A program made the position numbers and the translations under genes. From the NCBI GenBank assembly GCA_937894565.1, contig CALBHK010000134.1, forward strand, positions 1 through 10,561: a stretch of 10,561 nt of DNA. Reading direction: 5' to 3'. Shown here in pieces: positions 5,938 through 10,561 of the stretch. The stretch's first letter is position 1, and each line of letters opens with the position of its first letter. Origin of the DNA: an uncultured Chlamydiae bacterium. GTDB taxonomy: Bacteria; Chlamydiota; Chlamydiia; Chlamydiales; CALBHK01. The notes under the pieces were generated by a model. The model was not told where the DNA came from, made no database searches, and was given only the letters and a program-made list of their open reading frames with translations.

Positions 5938-7485
5938 GGGGTCAAGGCCAAAAGCTTTGAATATCTCCCTTTGTTTTTTTGTTAGCTCTGAGGTTATTTG
6001 GCCGTAATGACTTGCAAATTTTACTGTACTGAGAAGTTCGAGTTCTTCAAGCAATTCAGAGACAGTGCCAAATTTAAATTTATCTTGTTCATTGATTACC
6101 TGTTGAATATATGAAACTAAAATCAATGCTATAAATTGAATGAAGAGACGGCCCTTCATGCTGACTTCCAGATGAACTCTTAGGCGCTTCATATCCAAAC
6201 GATTTTTTAAGTTATCAAATCCCTTCTCGACAACGTCTTTATTGCGGTAAGCCTTTATCGCTTCAACAGGATCCTTAATGTCATTAGAGAGCAGCACTAG
6301 ATAGCCTGCTGCATTTTTCCTGTATGCATCGATGGCTGATTGGTTATAAGAAATTTGCTTTCCACGTTTTGGAGTTTCCTTTACTAAGAAATACTGGTCG
6401 TAATATTTTTGATTATCTTCAATCAAAGTATTGTCTTTAAGCTCCTTTTCCCATCGATTCATACTATCCAAAAATGACTCATAGTCAGCAGTTGCACTAG
6501 AGGCATTATAAAAAACATGCACATAAACGCGTTTTTTTTCTTCTGCCCATTGAGCTAAAGAGGAAATGCAAAACAAATTCTGATCATTTACTTTGATAAA
6601 GTGCTTATGGTCTGTAATTGTATCACGAACCCTTTCAACATGTTCTTTTGCAAATTTGCTACTAAACGGAACAGCAATAGTAAATTTCATGTGCTTACTA
6701 AACATCTCATCCACGTTCTTATGACTATAGAAGCCCTTATCCATTACTAGATGAAGTTTTCCCATGTGCAAGAAAGCAGCCGTCTTAATGAAGTTGCAAA
6801 GTGTACTTACATCTTTAATGCTTCCTGGAAGGCTTTTGAAGTAAACTGGTAACCGAGTCTTTTCACCAAATAACATGGCTAAGTTAATTTGAGGAAGGGA
6901 TTCTCCATCTCTATTATAGCCATAACGCACCATGTTATTGAGCTCCGAGTAAGAGGATACCGAAGTAATGTCATAAGCCAAATACTCTTCTTCTAAACGT
7001 TTCTCTGCCCATTTTTTAAAAAAACCTAACTGCTTTTCTTCAGTAATAGTTGGGAGCAGTTCACTGACTCTGCGATTGTCGATGTACTCGTTGTGAGGAT
7101 GACGATGGGTTTCACTCCAATGTTCGACTCTCGAAAGGGCTTTTCCTTCTATGGTTTGGAAATATGCAAGGGAAAGAATTATATTCCAATGTTCAGGAAA
7201 GCTCTTCTTAAGTATCGAAGCCAAACCTGTTTTTGCGCAAATATGATCTAAAAGTATGGTAGGACCAATTGTCTTTATAGTGGCAACCGTTGGTTCTAGA
7301 TGCGCTGTGGTTCGTTTTTCTGTTTGTTCCTGTTTTGTTGATATGACCTCATTGGTTTCTGGATTAAGCTTGCCAATGCATTTGCGGGTACTATCTGGAC
7401 GCTTTTTTTCTTTATTCCAGAAGGATGTACATTCATATACGTAAGTAACGCCGCTCTTCTTGTTCTTGAGATAGACTAATGACAT
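5923..7485 (-). CDS. IS1634-family (IS4 superfamily) DDE transposase
   Basis: This 520-residue protein has the length and N-terminus (SLVYLKNKKSGVTYVYECTS followed by a KxRPDSTRKCIGKLNPETNE segment) typical of IS1634-like transposases. It catalyses cut-and-paste style transposition at the element ends. Probable catalytic residues are D172 (LAYDITSVSSY), D249 (LHLVMDKGFYS) and E420 in YRNKDVVEKGFDNLK. The last is a form of the IS4 YREK signature in which the arginine is replaced by lysine (Y-x2-K-x3-E-x6-K). The long insertion between the second Asp and Glu (about 170 residues) is usual for the superfamily. The start ATG at 7483-7485 has AAGGG upstream. The gene looks intact, without frameshift. 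Confidence 0.93.
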   Translation of the reverse strand: MSLVYLKNKKSGVTYVYECTSFWNKEKKRPDSTRKCIGKLNPETNEVISTKQEQTEKRTTAHLEPTVATIKTIGPTILLDHICAKTGLASILKKSFPEHWNIILSLAYFQTIEGKALSRVEHWSETHRHPHNEYIDNRRVSELLPTITEEKQLGFFKKWAEKRLEEEYLAYDITSVSSYSELNNMVRYGYNRDGESLPQINLAMLFGEKTRLPVYFKSLPGSIKDVSTLCNFIKTAAFLHMGKLHLVMDKGFYSHKNVDEMFSKHMKFTIAVPFSSKFAKEHVERVRDTITDHKHFIKVNDQNLFCISSLAQWAEEKKRVYVHVFYNASSATADYESFLDSMNRWEKELKDNTLIEDNQKYYDQYFLVKETPKRGKQISYNQSAIDAYRKNAAGYLVLLSNDIKDPVEAIKAYRNKDVVEKGFDNLKNRLDMKRLRVHLEVSMKGRLFIQFIALILVSYIQQVINEQDKFKFGTVSELLEELELLSTVKFASHYGQITSELTKKQREIFKAFGLDPKTYV

Positions 7486-7498
7486 GATTCACCCTTTT

Positions 7499-7537
7499 GC
7501 TTTAAACATATGTATAAATTATACATATGTTTAAAGC
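7499..7537. promoter_or_regulatory. 39-bp perfect palindrome in front of the transposase gene
   Basis: The 19-base arms GCTTTAAACATATGTATAA and its complement flank a single central base at 7518. The palindrome begins 13 bases upstream of the transposase start codon. On the minus strand it contains TATAAT (7518-7523), a perfect -10 element, although a good -35 match is not evident. Either it is an operator covering the transposase promoter, or the transcript from an outside promoter folds here and hides the start, a known way for ISs to avoid activation by read-through. Confidence 0.6.
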
Positions 7538-7609
7538 AAGGGTTTACCTGCGTGGAAACTATAATTATCTAATTATGAGTGTGATAATGAAGTTGGAATG
7601 GGGTGGATG

Positions 7610-7642
7610 AAAACCTATGTATAATTTTCACGGGAAATTAGG
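7610..7642 (-). repeat. IS right terminal inverted repeat, 33 bp
   Basis: Ends ...TTTCACGGGAAATTAGG on the + strand and is an exact reverse complement of the left repeat at 5905-5937. It lies outside the transposase gene, about 70 bases from the palindrome. Confidence 0.95.
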
Positions 7643-7704
7643 AATCATCCAAGCAAGAAAATATTTGCTAAAAATGTATTTAAACAATTGTTAAGGAGAT
7701 GAGT

Positions 7705-7968
7705 ATGAAGAAGTTTTTTTTATTGACGATGCTAACCGCTATTTCGGTTAATATACATGGAGCAGAGAATATGAATAAATCCAGTTATGGTTATCAAAAA
7801 TATGAAAAAGAAACTGTGGATTCAATCAATGAGAACGGCTTTGTTAGCCTTGAAAAAACTAAAGTTTTAGGGCCCGTACAGATTAAGGGAGCCTACAAGC
7901 AGAAGAATCGGAAATCAATTTCCTGTCTTTTCAATAGAATGTCGAATTTCCACCACGATACGCTCTGA
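7705..7968 (+). CDS. Short secreted protein, probably truncated at its 3' end
   Basis: From ATG at 7705 the ORF gives 87 residues. I chose this start because AAGGAG (7693-7698) directly abuts the ATG at 7699, leaving no spacing, but is correctly spaced six bases before 7705. MKKFFLLTMLTAISVNIHGA is a good Sec signal peptide (lysines, hydrophobic core, probable cleavage after HGA). The mature part SSYGYQKYEKETVDSINENG, then FVSLEKTKVLGPVQIKGAY, has short V-x-G beta-strand-like units as in polymer-forming beta-helix proteins. The last 19 or so residues are antisense to the convergent transporter gene (54-base overlap) and look unrelated. The likely explanation is a gene cut by a junction near 7905, but a genuine small exported protein is possible. 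Confidence 0.5.
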   Translation: MKKFFLLTMLTAISVNIHGAENMNKSSYGYQKYEKETVDSINENGFVSLEKTKVLGPVQIKGAYKQKNRKSISCLFNRMSNFHHDTL

Positions 7969-9282
7969 GCTCAATTGATTGATCACTTGGTCTACGGCTG
8001 CTCGATTTTCAGCTGAGAGATTAGCATCCCATTCGTCTAACAATAAGATATCGCAATTAGATGACTGAAGATCTTTTAATGAAGCTATAGCGATTTCACC
8101 TGTTGAAAGGCTAAGCTGGGCTTCGCGTAACATAAGCTGATGCTGAGCCGGAAGATAGGCCGCTGAAAAACGGAATTTATTTTTTAATTTTAATAGGAGA
8201 GATGATTTTCCGACTCCATTTTCTCCCGTAATAGTGAATCGACCAGTCTTATGCTTGTCCAGAAGATTTTCAATTTCTCCAGAAGGGTAAGCCGTGTTGT
8301 TCATTTTAATATTTATGCCATTTTCTTGAATCAAATGACTCAAATCAATAGGTTTTGGCTCTATAACACTTTCATATGTGACTGCTAACCTTTCTTCTAA
8401 TCTCTTCCATTGCGCAAGATAAGTTTGAATAATCTGAATGTGCATCACAATCTGAAGGCTTCGGGGCAGCATCACCAAAATAGCTAAAACAAAGCCCGCG
8501 CTTTCTTGATGCATCCAAGCCAGAACCAATGCACAACCAAGAACCAATCCGTTGGTAATCATTCCAGCTAGAGAGATCGCCCATTCTCGTTTCTTGACTG
8601 TCTCAATGGACTCCTCTTCTGATTTCAGAAACAGTTTGTTGAAATGATTTTTCCAACGATCGAAAAAAAACTGATTTCCTAATACGATATTATCCCAGCT
8701 CCTACTCAAGTGAGCATTCAATTGATTATCAGCCAGCATCTCATTGCGACTTGTTTCAGAAATTTTTGCTCCTGCAAGATGGATAATCCCTAAACCCAAA
8801 AGACCAGCCAGAACGATCACAACACCAAGAGTTACATCGGTAACGAGAATAATGGAAATAGTATTCAAAAGAATGTTCAAACCTGTCGCCGCTACATCAC
8901 TAAAAAAATAAACGGTGTTTAGAATAGTATCTTGGCCACCTCGGCACATAATATCATGTCGCTGTTGCTTGGAATCTTCATTACGCCAATGTGTGGGCTG
9001 GTTGTAGTTTGATCGGATGTATTCATTGAGGTAGCTCAGTTGAGCGGATTTATATGCCCGAGTTGTACACCAAGCCACTGCATAGTGAAAAACTGTGCCA
9101 GGCAAGAATATACAGATGAATAAATACAATGCCGTGCTAATCTGAAAGCCTTCAATCGGAAATTGACGCGTGATTTCGCCTAGAAAATAGGTTCCACTAG
9201 CGACTAAAAGCTGTTGTAGCAAGATTGTAAGAAGTAGGGCTTTGACCCACTTATTTTTGAAAATAGGAAATAGTGATTTCAT
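7915..9282 (-). CDS. ABC exporter (membrane plus ATPase half-transporter) with compact ATPase domain
   Basis: A 455-residue fusion. About six hydrophobic helices lie at residues 13-34, 48-72, 128-150, 152-172, 236-256 and 258-282, as in type IV exporters, followed by a short nucleotide-binding domain from about 320. The ATPase motifs are all present: Walker A GENGVGKSS (353-361), Q-loop Q380, signature LSTGE (392-396), Walker B DILLLDEWD (D416, E417), D-loop ANLSAEN and H-loop H448. The Q-loop and signature are only 12 residues apart, so most of the helical subdomain is missing, and the protein is 100 or more residues shorter than a usual half-exporter. It starts four bases after the methyltransferase stop, with GAGG as ribosome site. 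It is therefore in the same operon and probably exports the cassette's peptide across the inner membrane as a homodimer. Confidence 0.85.
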   Translation of the reverse strand: MKSLFPIFKNKWVKALLLTILLQQLLVASGTYFLGEITRQFPIEGFQISTALYLFICIFLPGTVFHYAVAWCTTRAYKSAQLSYLNEYIRSNYNQPTHWRNEDSKQQRHDIMCRGGQDTILNTVYFFSDVAATGLNILLNTISIILVTDVTLGVVIVLAGLLGLGIIHLAGAKISETSRNEMLADNQLNAHLSRSWDNIVLGNQFFFDRWKNHFNKLFLKSEEESIETVKKREWAISLAGMITNGLVLGCALVLAWMHQESAGFVLAILVMLPRSLQIVMHIQIIQTYLAQWKRLEERLAVTYESVIEPKPIDLSHLIQENGINIKMNNTAYPSGEIENLLDKHKTGRFTITGENGVGKSSLLLKLKNKFRFSAAYLPAQHQLMLREAQLSLSTGEIAIASLKDLQSSNCDILLLDEWDANLSAENRAAVDQVINQLSSERIVVEIRHSIEKTGN

Positions 9283-9286
9283 GGTA

Positions 9287-10060
9287 TTACCTCAATAGGT
9301 TTAAATATTCCCAGTCCATTTGACTAGGTTTGTCTGCAGGCAAGTATAAAGTGGTGCTGTAGTCAATTTTTGATAGACAATTATCTAAATTGCCGACTGT
9401 GCTTTTGAAGTGAGTGGACTCTTCATTTTTTCCGTTTGAAATACGACAAAGAAATACTTCCTTGTCCTCTGGATAGAATTTTAAAAGGTAATTTTTAAAA
9501 AGATCGATTCGATTATCTAAAGAGGGATTAAGGAAGTTTGTCTTTGAATTTCCAATAGAACAGACATGATAAATGAAATATGAAAATGCACATTCAAGCT
9601 CATATTGAAAAAGCAATAGTCGGTTTGCATCTACCAGAACAGTCCCTTGTTCTAAGGGATCGAGTCCAAAATAGGACATCATGACATCAAAGCTAGAGAT
9701 CCCATCTATGATTTCGATCTCAACATGTTTAGGAGCACACTTTTTTAATAACTCAATAAATGTGACTCCAAGCCTAGGATGTCCTGCGACAAGCAGAGCT
9801 AAGTGCTGACAATTTGATGAGAGACTGAGGACGTGATCTACAAAACGATGATAGTTCACCATATCATTATCCTGACTTTTGTAAAGACTTGCAATATCCT
9901 CAATTTCACGCACACCAAATTCTTCTTGGAATTCTTTCCAGAATTCTTTTTCCGGTTCAATTCCAACAATTTTGTCTGCAACGCGAAGAGTTCTAATAGC
10001 AGACAAACTTAAGTGTTTTGCTGGATCGACTCCTCTGCCCACGATGCTGATTTTTGGCAC
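9287..10060 (-). CDS. Tetrapyrrole-methylase-fold methyltransferase, borosin N-methyltransferase-like
   Basis: This 257-residue enzyme starts at GTG, with AAGGAG seven bases upstream. KISIVGRGVDPAKHLSLSAIRTLRVADKI is the typical N-terminus of the SAM-using TP-methylase family. GHP (93-95), GISSFDVMMSYFGLDPLEQG (120-139) and the DANRLLL...YHVCSIGN segment (144-171) follow in the pattern I know from borosin enzymes (OphMA and bacterial split forms), which methylate backbone amides of a peptide. The region equivalent to the OphMA catalytic loop keeps LY60 and Y70, but the arginine expected four residues before the second tyrosine is not present (D66 instead). Its position between a 71-residue ORF and an exporter supports peptide modification. 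A porphyrin or cobalamin methylase is unlikely, as no such pathway genes are nearby; a diphthamide/RsmI-type role is also less likely. Confidence 0.7.
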   Translation of the reverse strand: MPKISIVGRGVDPAKHLSLSAIRTLRVADKIVGIEPEKEFWKEFQEEFGVREIEDIASLYKSQDNDMVNYHRFVDHVLSLSSNCQHLALLVAGHPRLGVTFIELLKKCAPKHVEIEIIDGISSFDVMMSYFGLDPLEQGTVLVDANRLLLFQYELECAFSYFIYHVCSIGNSKTNFLNPSLDNRIDLFKNYLLKFYPEDKEVFLCRISNGKNEESTHFKSTVGNLDNCLSKIDYSTTLYLPADKPSQMDWEYLNLLR

Positions 10061-10092
10061 AATACTTCTCCTTTATGCTTACAGATAACGAA

Positions 10093-10146
10093 AAAGAAAA
10101 AAAAGTTGTCATCTTTAGAACTCGGATGATTTTCTTTTTTTTCTTT
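10093..10146 (-). terminator. AT-rich stem-loop between the small ORF and the methyltransferase gene (attenuator?)
   Basis: Exact 13-base arms (AAAGAAAAAAAAG at 10093-10105 and its complement at 10134-10146) enclose a second 5-base pairing (TCATC at 10109-10113 with GATGA at 10125-10129) and an 11-base loop. In the minus-strand transcript the 3' arm is CUUUUUUUUCUUU, followed by further U's, as in a weak intrinsic terminator. It lies 24 bases after the small ORF's stop. Partial termination here would give more precursor than enzyme mRNA, as is common in RiPP operons. The all-A/U stem is weak, so an mRNA-stability role is equally possible. Confidence 0.5.
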
Positions 10147-10170
10147 AATTTTAAGTTTGTAAACTAATTT

Positions 10171-10386
10171 TTACTTAATATAAGTTTGACTAACCAAAGA
10201 AAAGCCATTTTCTTGCATCTTAAATTGGCAGATTAGCTCTTCGATGTTACTAGGTAAAGTTGCGAGGCAGCGTGGGTGCGGACGATCTTCATTCGTAGTT
10301 GGGCTCTGGATGCATTCATAGCCAGCTAAGGATGTTGATTTCTTGTTCTGTTGTCTTTCAGTTACTTTAGTTTGTTGTAAATTCAT
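10171..10386 (-). CDS. 71-residue small protein, candidate RiPP precursor peptide
   Basis: I start this gene at the ATG at 10384-10386 because GGAG in an A-rich stretch lies seven bases before it. A longer frame reaching 10461 would overlap the promoter and has no ribosome site. The protein reads MNLQQTKVTERQQNKKSTSL, AGYECIQSPTTNEDRPHPRC, LATLPSNIEELICQFKMQEN, GFSLVSQTYIK. The N-terminus is hydrophilic and basic, there are three cysteines (25, 40, 53), an amphipathic stretch SNIEELICQFKMQ (46-58), and a short C-terminal tail of small, hydroxyl and hydrophobic residues. There is no signal peptide. It is the first gene after a good promoter and precedes the methyltransferase and exporter. It could be the leader-plus-core substrate of the methyltransferase, but I recognise no borosin-binding domain; another small regulatory or accessory role is possible. 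Confidence 0.55.
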   Translation of the reverse strand: MNLQQTKVTERQQNKKSTSLAGYECIQSPTTNEDRPHPRCLATLPSNIEELICQFKMQENGFSLVSQTYIK

Positions 10387-10432
10387 TTTTTTCTCCTTTT
10401 TTAGTGAGGCCTTGCTAGGCCATCGGTAAGAG

Positions 10433-10461
10433 ATTTTAAAAAATTTATATTTGCTAGTCAA
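10433..10461 (-). promoter_or_regulatory. Sigma70-type promoter of the small ORF/methyltransferase/exporter operon
   Basis: Minus strand TTGACT (10456-10461), a 17-base AT-rich spacer, and TAAAAT (10433-10438), which is close to consensus with ideal spacing. It would give a leader of about 40 bases containing a small GC hairpin (GGCCT-AGCA-AGGCC, 10408-10421) before the ribosome site of the 71-residue ORF. Confidence 0.6.
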
Positions 10462-10500
10462 TAAATTTTTTATTAAAAAATAAAAAACAAGCTGAATATA

Positions 10501-10561
10501 GTGGACCCCAAAGTCAAGACAGCTGATCGGTCAATTTAAGTTACATCTGTTGCCATTTATT
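10501..10561 (-). mobile_element. Possible terminus of a second insertion sequence, running off the window
   Basis: On the minus strand the last bases read NKWQQM-stop (10541-10561), followed 20 bases later by TGTCTTGACTTTGGGGTCCA. This resembles the GGGG-TCCAC type end of IS3/IS481-like elements preceded by a transposase C-terminus. Only about 60 bases are visible, so neither family nor completeness can be judged. If correct, the small-ORF/methyltransferase/exporter operon would be bordered by an insertion sequence immediately upstream of its promoter. Confidence 0.35.

Larger units (their letters stand above)
5905..7642 (-). mobile_element. Complete IS1634-family insertion sequence, 1738 bp
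   Basis: The element is bounded by perfect 33-bp inverted repeats (5905-5937 and 7610-7642) and carries one long transposase gene on the minus strand, whose stop codon lies inside the left repeat. Ends start with CCTAATTTCCCGTG. The bases just outside (ATGTAA on the left, AATCAT on the right) do not form a target-site duplication of the 5-6 bp expected for the family. It separates the plasmid replication genes from the putative secreted-protein and methyltransferase/transporter region. Intact ends and an intact transposase suggest a recent or still active element. Confidence 0.92.

Noticed and set aside
5649..5951. 100-residue minus-strand frame from inside the IS end
   Set aside because: The part beyond about 5771 is antisense to the pGP2-D-like gene and the start lies in the IS repeat; only the 5771-5897 portion has a distinct composition, and it is kept as a fragment.
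7699..7701. First ATG of the secreted-protein ORF as start
   Set aside because: AAGGAG directly abuts it, leaving no spacing; the ATG at 7705 has correct spacing and gives a normal signal peptide.
8372..8584. Minus-strand 70-residue frame within the exporter gene
   Set aside because: Same strand, other frame of a gene whose protein has all ABC motifs; nothing supports a second product.
10387..10461. N-terminal extension of the small ORF to 10461
   Set aside because: It overlaps the -10/-35 elements and leader, has no ribosome site, and the internal ATG at 10386 has a well-placed GGAG.

Overview
The window looks like a plasmid or plasmid-derived segment, AT-rich (mostly 35-40% GC by eye), from an obligate or amoeba-associated intracellular bacterium. 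An environmental chlamydia (Parachlamydiales-type) is the best guess. The main reason is the pair at 3127-5809: a helicase-like replication ATPase followed by a protein whose central part can be aligned by eye with pGP2-D of the chlamydial virulence plasmid. This is the same order as pGP1-D/pGP2-D there. The alignment was made from memory; no search was run, and another host such as Legionella is not excluded.

Layout. Positions 1-134 are the C-terminal end of a GNAT acetyltransferase. Positions 135-921 have no gene. This stretch is strikingly C-rich and G-poor on the + strand and carries copies of a 10-bp repeat (CACACTATAT) that recurs behind the partition genes, so it is a candidate centromere/origin region. 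Positions 922-2027 encode a ParA ATPase and a ribbon-helix-helix partner. At 2168-2226 lies a decayed copy of the 3' end of that partner gene. Then come a SEC-C zinc-binding protein (2360-2956), an overlooked 52-codon ORF (2965-3123), the RepA/DnaB-N-type replication ATPase (3127-4506) and the pGP2-D-like protein (4529-5809). The last of these appears to lose its normal C-terminus at about 5771, where the base composition jumps to about 49% GC.

Positions 5905-7642 are a complete IS1634-like (IS4 superfamily) insertion sequence of 1738 bp, with perfect 33-bp inverted repeats and a 39-bp palindrome in front of its transposase. No target duplication is visible. Beyond it is a short secreted-protein ORF (7705-7968) that looks truncated and runs into the tail of the next, convergent operon.

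Positions 7915-10461 on the minus strand form the most interesting part. A good sigma70-like promoter is followed by a 71-codon small protein, an AT-rich stem-loop, a tetrapyrrole-methylase-fold enzyme resembling borosin peptide-backbone N-methyltransferases, and an ABC exporter with an unusually compact ATPase domain. This order (precursor candidate, modifying methyltransferase, exporter) suggests a compact RiPP (ribosomally made, modified peptide) cassette. The assignment is inference: the enzyme lacks an obvious counterpart of one arginine conserved in fungal borosin enzymes, and the core peptide cannot be defined by eye. The right edge (from about 10501) looks like the terminus of a second insertion sequence.
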